Assembly (NCBI GenBank): GCA_003260075.1
Contig: QLIY01000147.1
Coordinates: 62,001 to 126,000, forward strand
Direction: 5' to 3'
Length of the DNA: 64,000 nucleotides
DNA from: Phallusia mammillata
Taxonomy: Eukaryota; Chordata; Ascidiacea; Phlebobranchia; Ascidiidae
In this document: in pieces, positions 12,201-25,100 of the stretch
Layout: each line of letters begins with the position of its first letter
Numbering within the stretch: position 1 is the stretch's first letter
The notes under the pieces: model-generated
What the model saw: only the letters and a program-made list of their open reading frames with translations
What the model was told of the DNA's origin: nothing
Database searches by the model: none
Position numbers and translations under genes: made by a program

Positions 12201-15200
12201 TGATGTTCGGGCTTTGTTTTGTAAGAAACCTTGTGAAAAACTTGGAAAATTGGGGATATTATTCAATTGAACATAAGGATCATGTGAAACAGTAAACATC
12301 ATGTGATTAGTTCACAACGAGTCGTGATATATTAAGTAACTTGCTAAAGTTCATAAAATTGCGTCTGTCGTTTAATAATGGCGAGGCCGTGTAAAAGCAA
12401 ACAGAAAAGTTGTTTAAACAACTCGAATTTAGCAACGCTTTTAGTGTTAATTTTAGCCTGTTATTTGCATTACAAACACTGTGTACAAAAAGTGAGTACA
12501 TACAGCATTTCAAACTTCCTGTAAAATGCTATTTTAATCCCCACAGCTCTTACGGTAAGTATAAAACGGTTTTGGCAACATAAAACTTGTTTATATCTCA
12601 ATAAAAAGCTTTATTACTACAAGGATTTTTTTACAATGGGAAAAATATAAAAGCAATAAATGATAAGATACAGAAAGTGAATACTGTTTTTCGACCTATA
12701 AGGTCTCATCAGTGCAGCTGGTGACGAGAGATCGTCCGTATTGGTTAGTGTAGCCATTCAACGGCACTCCAGTTTGTTGGGAGTAACGCAGGGTGAAAAG
12801 CCATGCCTCAGCTATTCTGTGCGATGCCACAACTGGGCATACACCACAGAGGAAACTGGCTCCCAACAAACATATTGTACTTTAGCTAGGCTGTCAATTT
12901 TAAGTTTACCTCATCAGTCATAAGTGTAGCAATAGATCTTCCAATTTCATGATATTGGCGGTGTTTTCCGACTGGGCCGAGTAAGATGAACATAAAGCGT
13001 GTGGGTATAGGAACCTCGGTTAGACGGTCTGCAGAATTGAAGGGGATTTACAAAAAAAAACTATCATTATACACAAAATATGGGTATAAACAACAATAAA
13101 TACAATAAATAAAGTTGTAGCACAGCAGCATATCATATGATAAGTATTTATTTTGTTTACAGCGCCCAAATGGATGTTACAAATCACAGAAAAGCAAAAA
13201 AGTCAAAGCGTTGCAAACAAAAAAGGTATCGAATCACATGTGGTTATTACTGGTATATATGTTTGGAATGGCGAAATATGTGAATATCCAAAAACTGAAT
13301 TCTTTCTAACAGCACAAATCGGAATTACAGGTCTTTGTTACATCCCAAATCAAAAAAGGTCAAAAAAGTTTCATTAAGTGTCATTACATATCGTACGATA
13401 ATAACCCTATGACCGCTGGAAAAACAATATCTAATAACCGGCTTTGGATCTAGTTCCATACGGGGCGTGTATAGTCGTCAATATAGGAGCTTAAACAATG
13501 CGAAAAAACATAGCAGGGGTCATGCTTTCAAAGTCGTATCCAATTGAGAGTTCATACTGCGAAGTTACAATACACGTAGCATGCCAGGGGTCGTAGAACC
13601 GGCATGTAAAATACAATGGAGTATTGAATGATTTTGGGGGTGTGTCCTGTAGGTAAGGCTATTGGGTTACTTGAAAGGGGGGGGGGGTATGTGAATGTCC
13701 AAAAAGTGAATTATTTCTAACAGCACAAATCGGAATTACAGGTCTTTGTTAAATACCCAAATCAGAAAGCGTTAAAAAACGTTTCATTAAGTGTCATTAC
13801 ATATCGTACGATAATAACCCTATGACCGCTGGAAAAACAATATCTAATAACCGGCTTTGGATCTAGTTCCATACGGGGCGTGTATAGTCGTCAATATAGG
13901 AGCTTAAACAATGCGAAAAAACATAGCAGGGGTCATGCTTTCAAAGTCGTATCCAATTGAGAGTTCATACTGCGAAGTTACAATACACGTAGCATGGCAG
14001 GGGTCGTAGAACCGGCATGTAAAATACAATGGAGTATTGACTGATTTTGGGGGTGTGTCCTGTAGGTAAGGCTATTGGGTTACTTGAAAACAAAGACAGG
14101 TTTATGAGAAGCGTTGAAATCGGGATTTGTGTGTTTTCTGTTTTTTAAAGCAGTTTTGCACGACTTGCTTTTTTTACCACGACATTTTTTTGCGTCTATG
14201 GTAGACATTTATAAAATTATTTTAAATAGTCATCAATGCGTTGTTTTATACATGAGAGGTAAAAGTGTATGATCAGCAAGCTTGTGCAATCAACCATGTT
14301 AATTCTAAAATGCTTTTGCGAGAAAATTCGAAATTTAAAGTACATATAGCTAGAATTTTTACTGCTTTTTAATAGCTTTAAATTTCACGGTCGTAATCCA
14401 GCTCAAAAACCGTATTAAACAAACCACAAATCCGCAACTACGTCATAGCTAGATAATTGGTGGTTTATACGTAGCACAGATCGAATGTGCCAAGGGGATA
14501 TATGTGGCTTGTGGTGTATGGCGTTCAATAAGACCCATGGGATAGTTTAGTATAAATCGTTATGCAACGGTAAAGTCTTGGCGCTTAGCACTAATGCCAT
14601 TTCCTGTGCAGATCATCCATACCTTAGAGATGAACATAAGTCTTACGTTGTTAGGAAACTGAATGTTTTGAATTATTAAAGATACAACCAGTGGTGGAAT
14701 TCACATTCTTTTGTCAGTCGGTTCTATCACAAAAGTCATATTTTTCAGCCAGTTCTGGGGGGGGGGGCCAGCTCAAAAACCGTATTAAACAAACCACAAA
14801 TCCGCAACCACGTCATAGCTAGATAATTGGTGGTTTATACGTAGTTGGTAGTTTATACAGATCGAATGTGCCAAGGGGATATATGTGGCTTGTGGTGTAT
14901 GGCGTTCAATAAGACCCATGGGATAGTTTATTATAAATCGTTATGCAACGTTAAAGTCTTGGCGCTTAGTACTAAAGCCATTTCCTGTGCAGATTATCCA
15001 TAACCATAAGAGTTTGACATAAGTCTTACGTTGTTAGGAAACTGAATGTTTTGAATTATTAGAGATACAACCAGTGGTGGAATTCAAATTCTTTTGTCAG
15101 TCGGTTTTATCACAAAAGTCATATTTTTCAGCCAGTTCTGTTCCAAAAAGTCCATTGACAGTAACCAGTAATGCTAACCGGTTCGCTGATCTCTTAAAAT

Positions 15201-18200
15201 TTCGTGAGACGGTTCTATAGAACCGGTGAGAACCGACTGAATCCCACCACTGGATACAACACATAAATATTGCTGTTGTTAGGCTGTATATTCCAAATTG
15301 CGACGGAATTCTGCAATGAAATTTATTAACTATACAAACTACCCACTTAAGCCATGCAAAAATCAAAAATCTTTTAAAACACGTCATAATAAGCACTGTT
15401 ATGTCATTAAAGCCATGCGTCATGTCTTTTTCGTCAGAGCAGATTTGGAAAGAAACCGCAGTATGAAGTATAGCGGGGGGGGGGACAAATTGTGACGGAA
15501 TTTTGCAATGAAATTTATTAACTGTACAAACTATCTTTATGTCGTGAGCAGAATTAACAGATTTTACACGTTTTAAGCGGGTTTACGAACGAGCTTCGTG
15601 CATTCCACCGAAGTAGGTGTCTTTCATATGAAAACACACTATTTTATGAAACCCGTTAGAGACCCACTTAAGCCATGCAAAAAACAAAAATCTTTTAAAA
15701 CACGTCATAATAAGCACTGTTACGTCACTAAAGCCATGCGTCATGTGTTTTTCGTCAGAGCAGATTTGGAAAGAAACCGCAGTATGAAGTATAGCGCGGT
15801 ATGGGCAAGCTTTTCACATTGCCGACTTCAGCACAGGAGAGATATGGAGCAGCGTGGTGGGTTATTTATAGCACAAATGGAATGTTATGTGAATGAAACG
15901 GCTGGACACCGATACAAGGCTATCGCGCTACATTTACAAGCCCAGAACACTGACCAACAACCACTGCTGACGTTATTACGTGTTATACGATATATGAACA
16001 TGGTTATATAGCTATACTGATATTTCCCCTTGTATTGATTTAATCAGTTGTTCCTATCCATTTAAAACATGTAAAAGCTTTGTGACATTCAATCAATTTC
16101 TTACCAAGGAGGACACTGTCTTGGAGACGAACAAAAGCTATGATCCTTTGCTCCAGGAAGTCCACTTCTCCGATGAGGACATTGGATGCTTCGGCTCCTG
16201 GTGGAATCTTCTTCATGAAGTAGGGAACCTGTGTTGCCAAGTAACATAAGGCCCTGATAGCTAAACACAATACAGTAATCCTGGGTTAATCCGGACCCGC
16301 TTAGACCAAGGGGGGGGGGTAACTACTGCTGACGTAATTACGTGTTATACGATATATGAACATGGTTATAGCTATACTGATATTTCCCCTTGTATTGATT
16401 TAATCAGTTGTTCCTATCCTTTTAAAACACGTAAAAGCTTTGTGACATTTAATCAATTTCTTACCAAGAAGGACACTGTCCTGAAGACGAACAAAAGCTA
16501 TGATCCTTTGCTCCAGGAAGTCCACTTCTCCGATGAGGACATTGGATGCCTCGGCTCCTGGAGGAATCTTCTTCATGAAGTAGGGAACCTGCGTTGCCAA
16601 GTAACATAAGTCCCTGATAGTTAAACACAATACAGTAATCCTGGGTTAATCCGGACCCACTTAGACCAAAAAAGATCCGTATTCGCTGAAACCGGTTTAA
16701 GCGAGGTTTGCTTCTAATTTAAGCACAGTTTAGTACGAATATTTGAGTATGTTACATTTAAGGTAACGTTCAGTCGTAATACATCGGTTATTCAAGATTC
16801 TATGCAGAAATTTTAGTCAATTTGTAAACGATTACAATAAATCCTTATGTGGTAAATAAATCTTACCTTGCTCTTCTTTTCAGTTTCAGCAAAGCTGTTA
16901 TGATGTTCAAATCCACCTGAAGATGGAACAGTGCTCATCGATTTGTTCCTTGCGATTGAACCCGGAGCAGTGGACGATGGTGCCAGGGCTAAAAAAATGG
17001 GGAAAAGTTTAATATGTGATTTTTATTAATAATTTTTGCGCATAATGTGTTGGAAGTCAAAAAAAGTTTCGCGGGGGGGGGGCTTGCGATTGAACCCGGG
17101 GCAGTGGACGATGGTGCCAGGGCTAAAAAAATGAAGAAAAGTTTAATATGTGATTTTTATTAATAATTTCTGCGCATAATGAGTTGGAAGTCAAAAAAAG
17201 TTTCGCATGAAGTATACCCTGTCTGATAACTGCTGAGTATTATATTAGATGGCTGGAATCAGTTTATCATATATTTTTTGTGTCTGGCCACACATGCTCC
17301 CGGAGTGCATCGAGCAAAATTAGATGTGCACGCTATAGCCACCCATCAGTTTAATACGCAATNAAAGTTTAATATGTGATTTTTATTAATAATTTCTGCG
17401 CATAATGAGTTGGAAGTCAAAAAAAGTTTCGCATGAAGTATACCCTGTCTGATAACTGCTGAGTATTATATTAGATGGCTGGAATCAGTTTATCATATAT
17501 TTTTTGTGTCTGGCCACACATGCTCCCGGAGTGCATCGAGCAAAATTAGATGTGCACGCTATAGCCACCCAACAGTTTAATACGCAACATATACTTTTTT
17601 GTGCCCTACATTAGTAAGAGCAATTACCAACTGCGCAACTCCGAGAAAACATTGGTTTGAACAACATAGCATAATTTCTGAATCAATGTATTTTTTTCCC
17701 TGTACGATAAATGTTTTTGTTTAAATTTGTTTAAATTACAACGGGATGAAAAAACTAAAAAAGTTGTTGATAAGGTATTAGGCCTAATTTTAGCTCAAAA
17801 AACACACAGACGACTTACAGTTTTTCTTGAGGTGAGAATCTGAGTTTCTGCTGACGAAATTGGACACCGACTTTATGGGACCTGAAACTCCCTTCTTCTT
17901 TTCACCCTGATGTTCATGACCACTCAGTAAAGCGACACGAACCCTTTCCCTTATATCGTCGTCATGTGGTAAGTGGCCACTTTGCACCATTTGGTCTAGC
18001 ACAAGGTCTGTAAAATTTGTCGTGTATTTTAGTAGGCAATTTCACGTTCTTGGGGCCTATGGGAGAACCGCTGGGTCAAACGGGGTCAAACTTCACAAGG
18101 ACATACTTTGGATAATTGTGTTTTACGTGGGTAAATGTAACAAAAGTTTGTACCACTTTTTCTTGACAAAAAGAAGGAAGATTTACAAAAACATAACATA

Positions 18201-21200
18201 ACAATACGCGTCTTCTTTGTGGAAGAAAATCGTTAAGGTTTTAAGACATTTTCGCGCAAATTGAGTGAATGACTGAATTATAAACTCCATTTGTACAAAG
18301 CAAAGCCCACAGGTGTGGCAAAATACCTAGATTATAGCCTAACATGATCGTTTTAATTAAACAGTAGGTCAGGCCCACAAAATCCCTATTTCGTATGAAA
18401 AAATATTTGTAGCCTACATTTTGATCTTTTGAGATGTTTAGAATAATGTGAACCAAAGTCGTTAAAACGATACCGCAATTTTTTAATAAATAAGTCGTTT
18501 TCCATATTCTACAATCTACATAAACGTTTGAGGGCAGAGACCGTTAAAAATCGGTATGAACCCGTTAAGTTTCCAGTGATTATTGCGCATACGAGTGACT
18601 TTCAAGGATGTTGTTCATCCCGATTTTGTAACCGAAAATCAACCTCAAGTCTGCTTTCTACGTGACAACACCATGGTAGGTGTGTCCATGTGATATGAGT
18701 TTAACAATGAGAAATTCGATCTCTTATAGCTTGGTATAAACATGCCTTCGTCCTGAGGTGACCTAACAACACACTGTCTGGAAATACTTGAGCTCTGAAG
18801 TTTAAAGCCGGGACAAAGAATGGGGATAAACAATTGTGACGGTTTTGAGAGGATAGGACATTAAGGACATTTCAATTGCTCTGATTCAACGACACTTTTC
18901 ATTTATACTTTAGTCGAACCAGAATTGCAAGCGGGCATAAAATTTCAAAATTCAAGCCCAAAATCCGATTTCAAAAAATCAAGCCCAAATTTTTGCCCAA
19001 AAGTTTGATACAATTACAACACATATGAGGCCGAGGGTGAAGTCAGGCCGAATAAATCCGGCTATATTCCAACTTAACCAAGCAGAAAAACTTAACCCAA
19101 GCTACAACTTTGCTTTAAAACCTTAAGGTTTGAGTAAAACAGTCTTAAAAAACTTTGCTTTAAACTCACCAGCAATATCAGTGATCTCATTTGCGACCAT
19201 ATCTAGTTGTACTACTCCGTTGACGATACACGAACGCAGTTCAAACAGGCTGTGAAGACTGAGGGAGGCAACATGAGGTTTGCTCCATCTATCACCACCC
19301 TCCTCTACACATTCCTCGAACTTAATCCATCTAAGAAGAAAATACATGTGGTTAGGTGGAAGCTGAGTCGTGAGTTCAAATCCCACCGAAGTCTTGATTT
19401 TTTTAGCATTTTACGAACTGGAAATCTAAATTGACAGAGAGCAAGTTCCAGAAAGCCTGCGGCCATGAGTTCGAATCCCACCACAGTCACAAAACAATTC
19501 CAGCTATTTCCGAACTGGCAGGCTAAATTAGTAGGGCACCAGTCCAAAAAAGCCACCAGTCATGGGTTCGAATCCCACCACAGGCAAGGTTTCTTGAGCA
19601 AACTATACGGTAGAGCGCTTCATATAACTTTTAGTAAATGGCTTTAAAAGACACGGCATACTAGATTTGATCCTATGCGGTGTACAGTATATATTGGTGG
19701 GGGGGGGGTGGTATAGCGCCAAGCTTCATATAACTTTTAGTAAATGGCTTTAAAAAACACGGCATACTAGATTTGATCCTATGCGGTGTACAGTATATAT
19801 TGGTTCTGGGAAAAGTAACCTTAATATAGCTTAACTCCTTCTATAGGTCGGGCATACATTGGCATTTTCATGGCATGGGTATGGAATTTTATTGACACAA
19901 ATGTATAGGACAGATCGAATGAACACGCGTTCCAACATATTTGAGAGTCGTAAAAAATGTTGAGGTTAAATATATAGCGTAGTTTTCCAGTAAGACGAAG
20001 CACTGTTGAAAGAAATCGAATCTATAAAACTGTTGTAAATTGTGTTTAAGTGTAGAAAAAGCCAACTAGCGAAAGACAAGTTAAGAAAAACCTCACCAAT
20101 AACAAAATCTTTTTCAAAACCTACCAAACCATAATTATAATATTTCGAAAACATATATAACTGTGTGTGTTTTGTTCTGCAAAGCCGTACAAGAATTGAC
20201 CGTCTTATTGTAACTTGCATAATGCTAAAAAATGCATTTCTTTTTGAAAAATTTGAAGTTACTACCACACTACAAAAAAATCTAACATCGTTAGTTCGTT
20301 ACGCGGCATACCGATCGCGGAGCATTTTGCTCTTCATATAGTTGTTGTTAGTCTGTAAAATACTGGGAACTTTTTCCCAGGCGTTCGAACCGGTTTATTT
20401 GCCAGCAAGCGTAATATTGCCAGTGTATACTTTCGCATATACTCCATCGCTGACGCACATAAAGTTTTCAAATATTGACATTCGCACGATATCCCTTCCG
20501 CGGGGAAGTCCCCAAACCACAACCACGCCGCAAGGTTTTACTGAAAAACAGCAAGCGCGCTGACGTCAAAGCACTTTAAAACGCAAACATAGACTGGCAT
20601 TTGCCGCCGAACCGTACACGTAGAAATGATTTACAGTCTGACACGTGGGCAACGCCATTGGAACGGTTCCAAGAATGTTGAGTGAAAAACTCTGGCTGCT
20701 TGGACTCTGGAATATGGAATTAATCAAAATCGCGCGTCCTACCGCCATTGTTTAAACTCGCTGAACTAAAGACTGCGCCAAAACTGTACGCAAAAGTATT
20801 GGTTTACCAGCGAGCTTCCCCTAATCAAGCTTTCAAATCAAGATTTCAATACAACAAGATTTAAGAGGTCAGCCATAGCCTTTGCTTTATGCAAAATTGT
20901 ACACACTTAAAGCGGGTTTCCTAACGAGCTTTGTGCAGTCAATCATAGCGCTTGTTACATGCACAATGTTGCACGCTTTAAGTGGGGTTTGTAAAAAGCT
21001 TAAAGTATTTATCTTTCTCGCTTATTTGATGCACGGCCATGTAGGCTTAACCAACGTAGATGTGTTCGGCAAAACAAGTCTACAATCGATGGAGTTCTTC
21101 CTACAACTAAATAATTTCGCTTTCCTAGAAAAAAATCGATTAGACTTAACCGAAAAAACTTTTCATGACATCATTGCAAACTTGCAACAAGAATTTAGTT

Positions 21201-22099
21201 GCATAACTGAAACAGTTTGAATATTAAGTAAAGTTTGGGCTAGTCTGGGTAAAACATATACTCTTAAATAAACTTTCATATTCCAGTCCGCGTGTTTTAT
21301 GCTGTACTGTACAACTGTACAAATTAATGCCGTGTATTTTGTGTTATAATTGTCCGGTTAAAAACGCTGCAAAAAAACGTTGGCCCGCGGGCGTCTGCAC
21401 CTTATAAAAATTGGCCCACATTAAAAAAAAGTTTGGACACCTATGGGTAAAGGGCTTTAACGGGCTTAATTGGGGGCTAACTTTACGTTTGTATTTTCAT
21501 TTCACGTTTGTTGATCTACTTTCGGATAACATTAAATATATCACATTGCCTTGTAATATACATCGGTGTGTATTTGACACCTCTGCAAATGAGAGATAAA
21601 ATAGAGGTGAAATTGAGATATACATCAATATTTGAAATGTTGACAATACTAAGCGAAATGGACAAATTGATTTATTGATTTCAAAATTGCCCTATCATAT
21701 TGTAATGTATGCAATCACAAATGACTATTTGAAGGAGATATGGATTTCCTGGACATCTGGCAATTTTAATATTTACAAGCGATTTTCAAACGACTATTTA
21801 GCGAGTAAACCATAGAGAAAAATGTTTTTATCCTTCAAAAAGTTTGGAATTTTCTATTTTTATCAGTTTTTTTGGAAGGGCAAATTTTGAATTTTCGGTG
21901 ACTACATTTGCTCCCAAAATTATTTTCTCCGTCGCTTTTTATCTAAGTTTAATTTATAGGTTATCAAAGTGCGTGCCTTGCAGTTCAAAATGAAGGGCGT
22001 ATCAGTAGCGACTGAAAGAAGTAAGTTATCTTACCACGAAGGCAACCTAAAAGCAAACAATTCTTCGAAACCGGCAGGAGTCGCGCGAAAAAGGCGGCA

Positions 22100-22179
<80 letters not shown>

Positions 22180-25100
22180 CCTGGGGTCAAAGGTGCCAAA
22201 CTATATGTTTGCTAACCATAAGGACTAGTCCGCAATCTAGACATCTTATGCTGTGTCATCGTTTTATCGCCAGTGTCAATGCGTCAAGCGCCACGGTATA
22301 TTAGCAGGTTATTAACATACACATAAGCTCTGCCTGGCGGTACTACTTTGTTTAATTCCGCATAGGAACGGCACTGGTGGGCCCCTCGGGCGAGTTTGGA
22401 TGTCAAAAACGCCGTTAATCCACAGCTACCGATTGCTATTGCAGCAATATGCGAAAATCAAAAGGTAATATGTAGTAAGTGGTTATCAAGGGGCTTTAAA
22501 ATCGTCTAATATAGGAAAAAAAACTGTAAATTCACGTATGTTAGAACATACATTGGCGTTTCAAGTTATGTTGTTTGTTTCAGACGATTATTTGCAAGGT
22601 CAAACAAAATCTACATTTTAAACAGATTTCAACAAATTTTTTGACGTTTTGGCATCGTAAAATTTGGTAACTGTTTTTAAAATTTGGTGCATGTAATTAA
22701 TCTGTTGCAAAACTTATTTTTTTAGTACAGGCAAATCAACAAAAGCGTGTTAACAACCAAAATTTAAATATTCTGTATAACAAGCTCTATTTCCTTTTAC
22801 AATAAACCGTGTTATTTTCAGCCTGTTTTACTGATTAGTCTACCCCACCCTAAACTAACATACACATTCATGTGGTAATTTACAGATTAAACAGGGTTTG
22901 GCAGTGCTTAACAGACAAAACTAATCATAGGCTATTGTTTCAATGACAAGCCATTAAAGTGTTAAATCACAAACCGTGAAAATTTGCGGGTCAAGTTTAA
23001 ATCTTTCCGCAGATCAGTAAAGATTAGTGGTACATTGAAAACAAAACAAAACAGAAAGCTTCGGTTGATTGCACGAAGCTAGGTCGTAAACGCGTTTAAA
23101 AAATCACAATATTTCACACAGGAAATGGTTGTAGTTATAGATAGTAGGTTTTGGCATTTTGCAATTATTTATGTCGTATCAAAGTGTTCAAAAGGTCAAA
23201 CAAAGTCACCTTTTTGTGACATAAACATCTATGAACGTCAAAACCGTTCAAAGCATGTCTTATAGCATATTAGGCTTAACCTATAAAAAGTTACTATAAC
23301 AAAGATCTTAATAAGTGGTTTTAAAAAGTGGCATTCAAAATGACAATTGCATTCAGGGTGACAAAAGATGACAAAAACGCAATGTAGACTTTGCTCTGGT
23401 TATGACTATTTGCTTTGCGGCGTGGCAGAAGAAATGATTTGCATTTTATAACCGAGATCCAACAAACATTTTCCCTATAAATGTTTGCCAGCGAAACTTT
23501 ACATAGAATGTAAAGGCCATTTCTTAATTATACGATGCCTAATCAGTAGCAACGACTACAGACATTAAACAAAAAGCAATAAATTTTGTCCAAGGCCCAA
23601 AATAACTGTGTATTGAAATGTTTTTTTTTAAACTGCAAAGTCATGCTTTTCGATAAGTGACTTCAAAAAAAACGGTTGAAAACTAGTCATTTTATTAAAT
23701 TTAATAATAGTGTCATAAATAAGGGGCGCAGTTTCGGAACGTCCCAAATCCTACTAATTATAATCTTGTTAAAAAATTCCGAATCCAATTAGTTTTACTA
23801 GGCCTTGTTATCATAAGTTATTTGCAACACGAAAAAACAACACAATTTTGACAGGGCTGTTTCATTATACATGGAAACAACTACACAAAACTCGTTTGGA
23901 AACCTGCTTTAAAATGCAAGACGTACATGTAACTTAATTTCACTAATGAAGGTAGTTTGAAAACGCGATTTAGGTATGCAAGCAGTCTTGCATATAACAC
24001 AGGCTACAGTTGGCAAGACAATGCCTGCTGGCTATGACCCTAAGCCTAAAGGAAATTACAGCGTCGTTTTAACGTTGTATCAAAAACAACACAATTTAAT
24101 GTAAATTTTGTGTTAACGGTTTCAAGTTGAAAATTTAAGATTGACAATGGGATTTGGACGAACCCTGGTTTGGGGTAAAACCGCATTTGGACGTAATAAT
24201 CCCGTAATAATCTATTATTCATATGCAGGCATCTATCGATTGTTTTAGCAGCAAATAAACAGTGTACATCTGGTACTGACTGCTGCTACTGCTCAATGTA
24301 CTGCAAATTACACTAATCACATGCATGATGGTGCAATTGTATGCATAAAAATGCTTACTTGAAACCATGATATTATTACTTGGGAGCTAAATTGTTTTTT
24401 TGGGAAAACACTATCATGATAATATTTCTGTGAATTTGAACAATTCTGTGCAATTAACTTGACAGTTTCAACACACAAATTCATCGCTGCGTTTGACACG
24501 AAACGTCTTATTCAAATAGAATATAAAACAGATTAATTATCAGGGTTATATAAATTTAGAACTCTATATATAACTATAGTCTAAATGCATTTTTGTGTTT
24601 TAAAACCGGTTCTTTCTTCAGCAGTTACAAGTCTCAGTGTCTGGAAGGAGCACAGGACAAGTATTTGACCCTTATAAGGTTACATGGACTATGAATAGCA
24701 GGTCACCTCGAAAAGGAATCCAATTACATTGGCCCAGAAACTGGACCTTGTGCTGGCTATTCCAGGACGTTTTTAAGTCACTATTAGAAAGACTAAAACA
24801 CTATAAACAAAAACAGGACGCAACATAATACCTCGCCCCAAAAAAAGTAGTTAATGGCACACATTTTCTGTAGTTGCCTATTTCCTCTTGGCCTTGTTTT
24901 TTAATAGGCTTCCTTTTTGTGCACTGACAAATATGGTTAATAAGCGCAAAACTAACCATGGTAAAGAGTTACAAGAAATTGTATTCGCTATACTTTTAAC
25001 TTAATCATTGCACAAATAGGGCACTGGCACGGAAAGATTTTCGAGTAGTTCAAAACTTTTTTGTCTCAAGATTAAACAACGGTTCGTTTGGATTTTGCTT

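Larger units (their letters stand above)
15959..16672. repeat. Direct duplication containing SLC4 exon 8 (15959-16309 / 16320-16672)
   Basis: Two copies of about 350 bp separated by ten G. Each holds a full exon 8 with both splice sites, and each ends in a pogo-like ggttaatccggaccc stretch. Confidence 0.9.

Noticed and set aside
13677..13687. G runs as CRISPR-like or telomeric repeats
   Set aside because: There are no spacers or TTAGGG units; each run is a single junction between two copies of local sequence.
16040..16270. Extension of SLC4 exon 8 upstream to an acceptor at 16263
   Set aside because: That acceptor would start the exon with two bases of a codon, which does not fit phase 0 from exon 7. 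The CAG before GTTCCC does.
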